Of a stretch of DNA of 64,000 nucleotides, positions 1 to 5,628 are shown piece after piece. The DNA is from a virus. The notes under the pieces are model-generated. The model saw only the letters and a list, made by a program, of their open reading frames with translations, was not told the DNA's origin and ran no database searches. The first letter of the stretch is position 1. The number at the start of each line of letters is the position of its first letter. Position numbers and translations under genes: made by a program. The stretch covers positions 1-64,000 of the IMG/VR virus record IMGVR_UViG_3300007760_001422; one strand, written 5' to 3'.

Positions 1-114
1 GCCGTCACCACAGGAGAATCCCCAGCACATAGCGGTTGATTGCATGGGGGCGCTTCTATCTCCATAAAGAAGGGGAAATGCTTTTACTAGTTTTTTATCA
101 TTTTCTTTATTCAT
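1..114 (-). CDS. Partial conserved small phage protein (C-terminus outside the window)
   Basis: Open from an ATG at 114-112 to the window edge, 38 codons visible. The start reads MNKENDKKLVKAFP and continues with a Tyr-Gly-Asp-Arg segment and a Met-Cys-Trp-Gly-Phe...Cys-Gly-Asp-Gly cluster. I recall this pattern from small proteins in marine phages, but no function is known to me. The spacing Cys-Trp-Gly-Phe-x-Cys could suit metal binding. A purine-rich ribosome site (GGGAGAGCGA) precedes the ATG. The start region is duplicated at 431-451, upstream of the neighbouring gene. The C-terminus is missing, so family assignment is uncertain. Confidence 0.6.
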   Translation of the reverse strand, partial: MNKENDKKLVKAFPLLYGDRSAPMQSTAMCWGFSCGDG

Positions 115-124
115 TCTTCGCTCT
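104..124 (-). repeat. Direct repeat copy A: RBS/start region of the gene at 1-114
   Basis: A 21-base segment containing the ribosome site, ATG and first codons (ATGAATAAAGA) of the gene at 1-114. It recurs at 431-451 with one difference (position 120 versus 447). The two copies bracket the small gene at 141-371. Confidence 0.75.
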
Positions 125-140
125 CCCGCAACTCACTATA

Positions 141-371
141 TTAGCCCCATCTGGACAGTAAATCAATCGCCTGCTCAAGATGCCTAAGCCCTTTCGTAGC
201 ATTCTCATCCTCTGGTGCCGCTTGGGTCGCGGTTCGTATCTGATCATACACTCTATCAAGCGTGGCAATCTCTTCCTTGATACTATCCGGTCCAGTATAG
301 GGCATGGCACTATCCACCCCTTCAATCTCTTTTTTGATAATCTTTCTAAGTTGTCGTTTTGTGATTTTCAT
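141..371 (-). CDS. Small protein with N-terminal basic helix (MKITKRQLRKIIKKE)
   Basis: 76 residues. It opens with the amphipathic basic helix MKITKRQLRKIIKKEIEG, also seen at the N-terminus of the proteins at 8490-8837 and 35402-36082 and, more loosely, 34952-35389. The remainder is predicted helical, with no recognised domain. AGGAAAA lies upstream of the ATG, and a CTATTTAT element (402-409) lies about 30 bases upstream. The gene sits between two copies of a 21-base repeat, which suggests insertion as a one-gene cassette. Function unknown. A virion-targeting peptide is one inference from the shared N-terminus. Confidence 0.7.
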   Translation of the reverse strand: MKITKRQLRKIIKKEIEGVDSAMPYTGPDSIKEEIATLDRVYDQIRTATQAAPEDENATKGLRHLEQAIDLLSRWG

Positions 372-399
372 TTTGTGTTTTCCTATAAAATGATGGTAT

Positions 400-441
400 T
401 CATAAATAGGTTGAGTGGTTACTTTTTGTATCTTTATTCAT
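400..441 (-). pseudogene. Truncated duplicate of a gene start (13 codons)
   Basis: ATG at 441-439 with RBS-like AAGAGTGA gives MNKDTKSNHSTYL and then TGA. The first codons and the ribosome site copy those of the gene at 1-114, but the frame closes at once. It may be the scar of a duplication event, or a short leader peptide. Confidence 0.4.
402..409 (-). promoter_or_regulatory. Putative late promoter element (CTATTTAT)
   Basis: Reads CTATTTAT on the coding strand about 30 bases upstream of the ATG at 371. It matches the element found before several other transcription units (8871, 23946, 29597, 30748). The promoter role is inferred from position and recurrence only. Confidence 0.4.
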
Positions 442-451
442 TCTTCACTCT
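431..451 (-). repeat. Direct repeat copy B of an RBS/start region
   Basis: 20 of 21 bases match 104-124. It lies just downstream of the tRNA half-gene and upstream of the gene at 141-371. Confidence 0.75.
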
Positions 452-459
452 TTTCCTCA

Positions 460-497
460 TATGAACCGCATGCTCTATCCAACTGAGCTACGAGGGC
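460..497 (-). pseudogene. tRNA-Met(CAT)-like 5' half, broken in the anticodon loop
   Basis: On the minus strand positions 497-491 give the acceptor strand GCCCTCG. Then follow TA, D-stem GCTC, D-loop AGTTGGATA, GAGC, A26, anticodon 5' strand TGCGG, and a loop beginning TTCATA (anticodon CAT). The expected 3' strand CCGCA is absent; the sequence diverges right after the anticodon into unrelated DNA, and no T-arm follows. The break point is the classical integration or recombination point in tRNA genes. The methyltransferase reading frame runs into this element and takes its last seven codons and TAG stop from the tRNA sequence. Confidence 0.7.
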
Positions 498-1224
498 ATT
501 GTAATTCACGAATACGGGCATTCGCTACATCAACATATTCTGGATTGATCTCTATCCCAATAAAATTTCTATTTGTTTTTATTGCGGCGAGTGCCGTTGT
601 GCCGGATCCAATGCAATTATCTAATACAACATCTCCCTCATTTGTATATGTTTTAATCAGATATTCAAACAGGGCCAGTGGCTTTTGTGTCGGATGGTAT
701 ACCTTCCCCTCGCTTTCAGCAGTTTTAAAATATTGCACAGTGCGAGGATAGCGCATTCCAGTATCATTCTTCACAAGAACCGACTTTTGCTTTCCATAGA
801 CTTCGGTTGGCCGGTGAGCCTTGCCCTTGTTATATGGAGTGCTCTGCCACATTTGTGGATTATACACCGGTGGCTTTTTATAAAACACACACACGTCTTC
901 ATGAGCCCTCATCGGCATTTTTTTCGCATTCAAGTAACCGGTGGCCTTTGATTTTTCCCAAATCCAATTATATTTAAATTCTTTAATGTTCGAACTAATC
1001 AATACGCTAGTAAATGGCTGTGCGGACGTTAATACCACAGCTGCATTCTGTTTGATTACTCTCTTATACTCTTTCCACAATTCTTCAAGTGGGATGATTG
1101 TATCCCACTTGCATTGTGTGGTGCCGTATGGTAAATCACACAATATCATGTCAATTGAATCATCAGGAATCTCTCTCATCGTTTCCAGACATTCACCTGT
1201 ATATATTTTATTCAGAGACTTCAC
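475..1224 (-). CDS. Site-specific DNA methyltransferase (N6-adenine/N4-cytosine, beta class)
   Basis: 249 residues, consistent with an N6_N4_Mtase domain. The catalytic motif IV appears as DLPY (about residues 30-33, in the context ILCDLPYGTTQCKWD). The SAM-binding motif I (VVLDNCIGSGTTALAAI) is C-terminal, near residue 200, which gives the beta-class order. The family transfers a methyl group from SAM to an exocyclic amino group in a specific DNA sequence; the target here is unknown. The frame overlaps the upstream endonuclease-like gene by 17 bases, suggesting translational coupling. The last residues (CPRSSVG) are encoded by the tRNA half-gene, so the native C-terminus was probably different and the junction is secondary. 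It could act in restriction-modification, or as an orphan enzyme masking phage DNA. Confidence 0.88.
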   Translation of the reverse strand: MKSLNKIYTGECLETMREIPDDSIDMILCDLPYGTTQCKWDTIIPLEELWKEYKRVIKQNAAVVLTSAQPFTSVLISSNIKEFKYNWIWEKSKATGYLNAKKMPMRAHEDVCVFYKKPPVYNPQMWQSTPYNKGKAHRPTEVYGKQKSVLVKNDTGMRYPRTVQYFKTAESEGKVYHPTQKPLALFEYLIKTYTNEGDVVLDNCIGSGTTALAAIKTNRNFIGIEINPEYVDVANARIRELQCPRSSVG

Positions 1225-1849
1225 TACCCTTCAACCTCTCTTCAAAAACATCCATAATGCTCTGAACATATTCCTTCAACTTTTTGTGATTTAACGGCTT
1301 ATGGTTTTCTTTCTTCCAGATTGGCTTTGTACTGCTTCGCTTTCCATCGGTTAAAAAACTAACACTACCGATGTGCCCCTCGTCCATGATAAAATCATAT
1401 GACTCTTTTTTAACAGAATTTTCAATAGCCAAGACAGAACTAGAAATATTACTTTTAGTATACTTTCTGATCATCCTACAGTCATCAGAGGCTCTAATAA
1501 GATAGCATCGATCCAAATAGGCCTTGCACTCTTCAATGTGAATCAAATCTCCGTCAATATATTGATGGCGGTCAACTTGCATCTGAATGGCATTGCCATT
1601 TTCATTAGTGCATTCAATCTTTCTTTCATCTCCCTTGAGGGTTTCGAATTTGAAACCATAAAGATTGGCATAGTGACTGCCCACCGCAGCCCATGCTGTC
1701 TCTGATAGTTTTTCACCCAGAGCGCCATTCATGTATCGAATTCGGCCGCCAACGTTGGGGGCGTGCGAGATTGAATCAATCTCTTTCATTGTTTTAGTAT
1801 AAAGATTATTTACTTTTTTACAAACACTATTAAACATTTCTTTTTGCAT
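1208..1849 (-). CDS. Putative restriction endonuclease-like protein (PD-(D/E)xK-like motif)
   Basis: 213 residues, no certain family. Around residues 93-112 there is an acidic run followed by E-E-C-K (QYIDGDLIHIEECKAYLD), which fits the D...(D/E)xK metal-binding core of restriction enzymes, with predicted strands around it. An N-terminal segment with Gly-Gly-Arg-Ile-Arg, then Gly-Glu-Lys and Trp-Ala, could form the core's first helix. The gene overlaps the DNA methyltransferase and shares its transcript, which is the strongest contextual support. A good ribosome site (AGGATGAGAT) precedes the ATG at 1849. Alternatives are another nuclease or an unrelated protein that happens to lie next to the methylase. 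Confidence 0.5.
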   Translation of the reverse strand: MQKEMFNSVCKKVNNLYTKTMKEIDSISHAPNVGGRIRYMNGALGEKLSETAWAAVGSHYANLYGFKFETLKGDERKIECTNENGNAIQMQVDRHQYIDGDLIHIEECKAYLDRCYLIRASDDCRMIRKYTKSNISSSVLAIENSVKKESYDFIMDEGHIGSVSFLTDGKRSSTKPIWKKENHKPLNHKKLKEYVQSIMDVFEERLKGSEVSE

Positions 1850-1857
1850 ATCTCATC

Positions 1858-2079
1858 CTATAATTTTTTTGTTTTTCCTCTAAATATTTGATAGAACACT
1901 GGTTTTTCTTTTGCATAGCAAACCGTTACATAGAAAGCATATCTATTGTTTGTCTGCATTGAAATTCCCATTTGTACGTTCCCACAAGAACAAGTATCAG
2001 CAGCGTTCCCTTCGTGAAAGTCGCTATGAAAAAACACGTCCTTGCACAAAGGGCACTCTATCTTTACTTTTTCTGCCAT
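1858..2079 (-). CDS. Small zinc-ribbon protein
   Basis: 73 residues from the preferred start MAEKVKIECPLC. An in-frame ATG three codons upstream (2088) is also possible. Two cysteine pairs (CPLC, then CSCG about 17 residues later) suggest a single zinc ribbon. No ribosome site is evident. A sigma70-type -10 (TATAAT, 2096-2091) lies so close that the message would have almost no leader. It heads the transcript carrying the endonuclease-like and methyltransferase genes, so it could be a regulator of that cassette. Function otherwise unknown. Confidence 0.6.
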   Translation of the reverse strand: MAEKVKIECPLCKDVFFHSDFHEGNAADTCSCGNVQMGISMQTNNRYAFYVTVCYAKEKPVFYQIFRGKTKKL

Positions 2080-2090
2080 ATAATACACCC

Positions 2091-2119
2091 ATTATACAAT
2101 GTTTTAGTTTAAAAAGCAA
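2091..2119 (-). promoter_or_regulatory. Sigma70-type promoter for the zinc protein/endonuclease/methylase cassette
   Basis: The coding strand shows -35 TTGCTT (2119-2114), a 17-base spacer and a perfect -10 TATAAT (2096-2091). The predicted transcription start is near 2084. It overlaps the 3' end of the FEN nuclease gene and would let the cassette be expressed independently of the upstream operon. Confidence 0.5.
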
Positions 2120-3071
2120 GAGATATTCTTTTAAAATTTGCAAACATATCTGACCAATCATATGAGCCAAAGCCGTCCTCCAACATCGCCTTAAGAACTT
2201 CGGTTTTGTTAAATTCAGGATTAAAGTTTTTTATCACATGATTGATGCGTTGTTTCCCCTGTATGCTAATTAAAGGCGAATATAACTGCATCAGTTTATA
2301 ATTTTCTTTAATAAGTTCAACGTTATCAACAATATTTCTGTAAGCTTTAAGATTCGAATCTGTAAGCTCACAAAACTCACTGACTTCCGGAATGGAATAA
2401 GTCTTTTCTTCTTTTAAAAAAGGTAGTCTTTTCGCCACTGTGGGCATGCCAATCGCTGGAACCCCGGGAAGATTGTCTGATTTATCACCAGCAATGGCCC
2501 GGGCTAAGGCAAAATTAGTCGGATGTATGCCATACATATCAACAATTCTGTTAGTGTTTAAAACTTGCTTTTGAATTGGCCTTAAGACAACGGTTGTATC
2601 GTCACAAAGTTGAAAAAAATCTTTATCACTAGAGACTATAACCTTTTGCCATTCACTGTAATGTTTATGTCGAACAACATAAGAAATAATATCGTCGGCC
2701 TCGACTGAATCTAGCATCAGCTGCATGACCGGCATGCTGTTAAGAACTTCCACCAATCTGGTCTGCTGCCAGATTTTATTTTTGATTTCCTCTTCCTCTC
2801 CCAAGGTTCTAATATCTCTATTCAGTCGCAGTGGTTTTCGACCAGCTTTATAGTTTTTGTTTGTTGATTTTCTCTTTTTTGACCCGCCGGGGCCGTCCCA
2901 GCAGATCACAACCCCATCGGGTTTTATTTCTCTGATTAATTTTTGTAGGATCTTTAAAAAGCCCTTTAACCCACCGATTGGATCGCCATTGGTTGATAGA
3001 CTAGGGTCAACAATATATGCCCTGAAATACATATTGAGGGCGTCGATGATGAGCAATCTTTTAGTTTTCAT
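2109..3071 (-). CDS. 5'-3' exonuclease / RNase H of the FEN family (T4 Rnh-like)
   Basis: 320 residues, close to the 305 of T4 RNase H. N-terminal LLIIDALNMYFRAY supplies the first metal-binding Asp. CWDGPGGSKKRK lies near residue 100 and VEADDIISYVV near residue 125. VSSDKDFFQL and AGDKSDNLPG follow, the latter leading into the helix-hairpin DNA-binding part. The family removes RNA primers and flaps from lagging-strand fragments. The start overlaps the thyX stop by 11 bases. Its context with SSB, UvsX and polymerase genes supports a replication role. Confidence 0.88.
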   Translation of the reverse strand: MKTKRLLIIDALNMYFRAYIVDPSLSTNGDPIGGLKGFLKILQKLIREIKPDGVVICWDGPGGSKKRKSTNKNYKAGRKPLRLNRDIRTLGEEEEIKNKIWQQTRLVEVLNSMPVMQLMLDSVEADDIISYVVRHKHYSEWQKVIVSSDKDFFQLCDDTTVVLRPIQKQVLNTNRIVDMYGIHPTNFALARAIAGDKSDNLPGVPAIGMPTVAKRLPFLKEEKTYSIPEVSEFCELTDSNLKAYRNIVDNVELIKENYKLMQLYSPLISIQGKQRINHVIKNFNPEFNKTEVLKAMLEDGFGSYDWSDMFANFKRISLAF

Positions 3072-3771
3072 TTTTAACTTCCATGTAGGCCTTTATTGTT
3101 TCCGGAAACAGGCCTTCTGCGATCCGCAAGCATGCACTAGCCACTAATTGTATTTCCCACTGTGCGCCCTCGTGATTTCTCAAGTCAATAAACTTAAGAA
3201 AGTTATTTAAATTAACAGTGCCGTAATACTCTGTATATAAATTTTGTGGCAACACACCTCGGGCTTGTTCTCGACACACGCCGTGTTCCATTAGAATATT
3301 ATAAAGCGCTAGCGCCTCTTTGTGAAAGCTCTTTATTCGACGAGATGCAACATGGTGAATGTTGCCTACCCCTTTCATTGCCGGAAATACAGGATTTATA
3401 TACTCTGGTACCGAAGCTTGCCGGTTCGAGTCGCTCTGTTTCCTAAAGGTTTCTGGCTCATAGAACTCTAAATTAAAATCCGTATAGCGTCTTGAAATTT
3501 CGTTATATGACCAAGTTCGATGTCTGTGGTGTTGTGAGCGGATAAACAAGGGCACCTTAAACCTAAACGTCATGACGTTGTGTTCCAGCGTTGACGTGTG
3601 TTTGTTTTTAATAAGATATTTAATTAACTTAATATCGCGCTCATTAAGACTTGTGACACGCTTACCGAAACTGACACGAGCGGAATTAACAACTGTAGTA
3701 TCACTACCCATATGGGAAACATACTCAACAAAACCAATGCCATCTGAATATAATTCAATTCTTTTCTCCAT
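3061..3771 (-). CDS. thyX: Flavin-dependent thymidylate synthase ThyX
   Basis: 236 residues, typical for ThyX. The diagnostic signature is RHRTWSYNEISRRY (general form RHRxxSxNxxSxR), preceded by a histidine-rich QHH. An Arg-rich segment (CREQARGVLPQNLYTEYYGT) follows, and the C-terminal part carries RNHEGAQWEI, part of the conserved dUMP/FAD site. The enzyme makes dTMP from dUMP using FAD, NADPH and methylene-tetrahydrofolate, feeding phage DNA synthesis. The start overlaps the end of the upstream membrane-protein gene by 17 bases, and the stop overlaps the FEN gene. Confidence 0.97.
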   Translation of the reverse strand: MEKRIELYSDGIGFVEYVSHMGSDTTVVNSARVSFGKRVTSLNERDIKLIKYLIKNKHTSTLEHNVMTFRFKVPLFIRSQHHRHRTWSYNEISRRYTDFNLEFYEPETFRKQSDSNRQASVPEYINPVFPAMKGVGNIHHVASRRIKSFHKEALALYNILMEHGVCREQARGVLPQNLYTEYYGTVNLNNFLKFIDLRNHEGAQWEIQLVASACLRIAEGLFPETIKAYMEVKNEN

Positions 3772-4159
3772 TTTTTTCTTCCTCGAATTGTGGCCCTACT
3801 TTAAATTTAAGGGCGCGCCACTGTGGACAATTTTCATCTTCTAGTGCCAAGTTGTTATAAACCAAGCTATAGTCTGCCAAGCACATAGTTGTGCACACAC
3901 AAGTTGCATATCGTGGTTCAAAGGATTCGCCACAATCTACAAACATGGGCGTGCCTTGATGCTCGCCAAATCTACATACATTTTCGCTGATTTTCGACAG
4001 AATGTCAAGCTTTTTTTTCAAATTAATTTTATCTTTTTTTATTTTTTGATTCTCTTGTCTTAAACTAACAACTTCCATAGAGATATCGTAGACTGCATAT
4101 GAGGCGAGGCCAACAGCAAGAAGTAAAAAGATATTTAATGTTATTTTTTTAACACTCAT
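3755..4159 (-). CDS. Cysteine-rich protein with N-terminal membrane anchor
   Basis: 134 residues. A hydrophobic segment at about residues 7-26 (ITLNIFLLLAVGLASYAVYD) is followed by a charged, probably coiled-coil stretch (about 30-60). A C-terminal domain of about 70 residues holds six cysteines, including TCVCTTMC. The layout suggests an inner-membrane anchor with an exported, disulfide-bonded domain, which is inference. It overlaps thyX downstream. Its ATG is overlapped by a 13-codon ORF arising from the 33-base repeat at 4170-4202. No known family recognised. Confidence 0.65.
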   Translation of the reverse strand: MSVKKITLNIFLLLAVGLASYAVYDISMEVVSLRQENQKIKKDKINLKKKLDILSKISENVCRFGEHQGTPMFVDCGESFEPRYATCVCTTMCLADYSLVYNNLALEDENCPQWRALKFKVGPQFEEEKNGEKN

Positions 4160-4190
4160 GAATAAAAAGTTGAGACATCTGTAAACCCAT
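4149..4190 (-). other. Short ORF made by repeat copy 1 (MGLQMSQLFIHEC)
   Basis: A strong ribosome site (GGGAGG) and ATG inside the 33-base repeat open a 13-codon ORF. It ends just past the ATG of the membrane-protein gene (4159). It could couple translation into that gene, or be a scar of the duplication. The first seven residues match those of the ORF at 5123-5218. Confidence 0.35.
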
Positions 4191-4202
4191 GCCTCCCTGC
4201 GG
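4170..4202 (-). repeat. 33-base perfect direct repeat, copy 1
   Basis: Identical to 5198-5230. Each copy holds a GGGAGG ribosome site, an ATG and seven codons (MGLQMSQ). The pair brackets exactly one gene, the ParB-like ORF at 4209-5120. Flanking bases differ on both sides. Confidence 0.9.
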
Positions 4203-4208
4203 TTTAAA

Positions 4209-5120
4209 CTAATTTAATAGATTAGAAGTTTTATTTAGCTTAACAATTTTCTGCTTATGTTTAAGAGAACAACCATTAGGCACAGTAACCCTTCGATAAT
4301 CCACAATTAATCCATGAGCGATAGATTCTCCATGCTTATGATGGACTCGACCTCCCTTGGTCTTATAATCAGAAGCAGCATTATACTGAGTATGAATTGC
4401 CACATAATTACTAAACCAAAGCTTAAAATCTTTGTCGACCGCAGAACCATCATTAAAAGACGGATGCAACTTGAATAAGAGCGTAGTGCCCTCCAAAAGT
4501 TCACCCTGAATCTTTTCATCGCTCGGCCACGCTTTGTGCAAAAGTTCAGAAGCTAGTTTTACGTTATCTAAACCGTGCTTTGCACATCGGTTAAACGCCC
4601 CAACAGAGATTCGCTTTGAGTTTGGTGCACCAACGGTGCCAAACGTATCAGGAGAGCCATAAACACTCAAACCAGCATAAACAAGCTGATTTTTAGTCTC
4701 TAGTGCTTTCTGGTCTTGTGCAAGAACTTGGTGCACAAAAACTTCATCTTTGTTTGCACTCTTGCGGTTCGACCAGTTAACTTCATAGAAAAGTTTATGA
4801 TATTCCTGTTCGTCTCCAACATCGATACGATAACAAGGCATCTTAGTACGATTTGGAAACACGACTCTGTACATTCCTCGGCGGTGATCACCATCTAAAA
4901 GATATTCATCACCACTAGGAAAGACAGCAATTGTGGGGGGAGTGAACTTTGACCAATCAAAACCATCCTTAAGATATTTCTTAAGTTGGCTGGCCTTTGT
5001 TTCACGATTAACCAGACTCAACACATCCACACTTACTTGGCCCGGTTTACCGGGCTTTCCGAAAATATCGACGTCATTGATTTTTAGAGATTTTACATCT
5101 CCAACTAAAAAATTACTCAT
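4209..5120 (-). CDS. ParB/Srx-superfamily N-terminal domain protein
   Basis: 303 residues. An N-terminal segment with DEYLLDGDHRRGMYR near residues 71-85 resembles the conserved box of ParB-like nuclease domains (xxxGxxRxxA). The preceding PPTIAVFPSG matches the strand that leads into it. The C-terminal half is unassigned. Members include partition proteins, nucleases and phage DNA-binding proteins, so the exact role is open. The ribosome site AAGGAGG is good and overlaps the end of a small upstream ORF. Position between two perfect 33-base repeats suggests recent acquisition or a tandem-duplication remnant. Confidence 0.65.
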   Translation of the reverse strand: MSNFLVGDVKSLKINDVDIFGKPGKPGQVSVDVLSLVNRETKASQLKKYLKDGFDWSKFTPPTIAVFPSGDEYLLDGDHRRGMYRVVFPNRTKMPCYRIDVGDEQEYHKLFYEVNWSNRKSANKDEVFVHQVLAQDQKALETKNQLVYAGLSVYGSPDTFGTVGAPNSKRISVGAFNRCAKHGLDNVKLASELLHKAWPSDEKIQGELLEGTTLLFKLHPSFNDGSAVDKDFKLWFSNYVAIHTQYNAASDYKTKGGRVHHKHGESIAHGLIVDYRRVTVPNGCSLKHKQKIVKLNKTSNLLN

Positions 5121-5122
5121 AA

Positions 5123-5218
5123 TTATTCCTCCTTATGAGCAGCATCTAAGGTTTTGAGGCCAATTGGACTTACACTAGGTACCTTATCACCTAAAATTTG
5201 AGACATCTGTAAACCCAT
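5123..5218 (-). CDS. Small 31-residue ORF upstream of the ParB-like gene
   Basis: Starts inside repeat copy 2 with ribosome site GGGAGG and reads MGLQMSQILGDKVPSV... to a TAA three bases before the ParB-like ATG. Its last codons (AAG GAG GAA) form that gene's ribosome site. This arrangement suits a translated leader or coupling peptide. No homologue recognised. Confidence 0.45.
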   Translation of the reverse strand: MGLQMSQILGDKVPSVSPIGLKTLDAAHKEE

Positions 5219-5230
5219 GCCTCCCTGCGG
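5198..5230 (-). repeat. 33-base perfect direct repeat, copy 2
   Basis: Identical to 4170-4202, 1,028 bases apart. It carries the ribosome site and start of the 31-residue ORF. Confidence 0.9.
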
Positions 5231-5243
5231 CTCTATAAAGAAT

Positions 5244-5603
5244 TTAATAATAGTATCTGCGTGTAACTCTTCTTTTAAGATTGCCTTTTCTATTATATCG
5301 TCTCGTTACAATTCGCTTTCGCACACGATGGTTGTGCCTGTGGTGGCGCACACGATGGTTGTGCTTGTGATATCGTACGCGCTGTCGATGATGGCGACGG
5401 ACACGATGATATCTTTTGTTAACTTGGCCCATATAACGCCTGTAGGTGTTGCTGTGGGTTCTTACCCGAATCACAGATGCCGGAGCGTGTGAAGTATATA
5501 CAACTTCGTGTGGCATATACGCCTCACCCTCATATGCAAACCCTGCAAAGCAGCCCGGGGTGACAAAAAGCGTAGTACCTAGCACTACATATAAAATACA
5601 CAT
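5244..5603 (-). CDS. Secreted, extremely basic His/Arg/Tyr-rich protein
   Basis: 119 residues from the ATG at 5603, chosen because AGGAGGAAAACTACA precedes it; a longer in-frame reading would run into uvsX. Residues 1-22 (MCILYVVLGTTLFVTPGCFAGF) look like a signal peptide, possibly with a lipobox-like Cys. The mature part is dominated by His, Arg, Lys and Tyr, with a tandem unit (HNHRVRHHR then HNHRVRKR) encoded by a short DNA repeat at about 5330-5362. No known domain. It could bind nucleic acid, lipopolysaccharide or metal outside the cytoplasm, all of which is inference. The composition is unlike that of its replication-gene neighbours. Confidence 0.65.
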   Translation of the reverse strand: MCILYVVLGTTLFVTPGCFAGFAYEGEAYMPHEVVYTSHAPASVIRVRTHSNTYRRYMGQVNKRYHRVRRHHRQRVRYHKHNHRVRHHRHNHRVRKRIVTRRYNRKGNLKRRVTRRYYY

Positions 5604-5628
5604 TGTAGTTTTCCTCCTAGAAATATTA

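Noticed and set aside
460-497. Complete functional tRNA gene
   Set aside because: Only the 5' half is present; no 3' anticodon strand, T-arm or acceptor 3' strand follows.
3422-3434. GGTTCGAGTC resembling a tRNA T-arm on the plus strand
   Set aside because: It lies inside the well-supported ThyX coding region and has no acceptor or anticodon stems around it.
5330-5362. Tandem short DNA repeat suspected to be a CRISPR fragment or iteron
   Set aside because: Two in-frame copies encoding HNHRVR in a basic protein; explained as a protein repeat.
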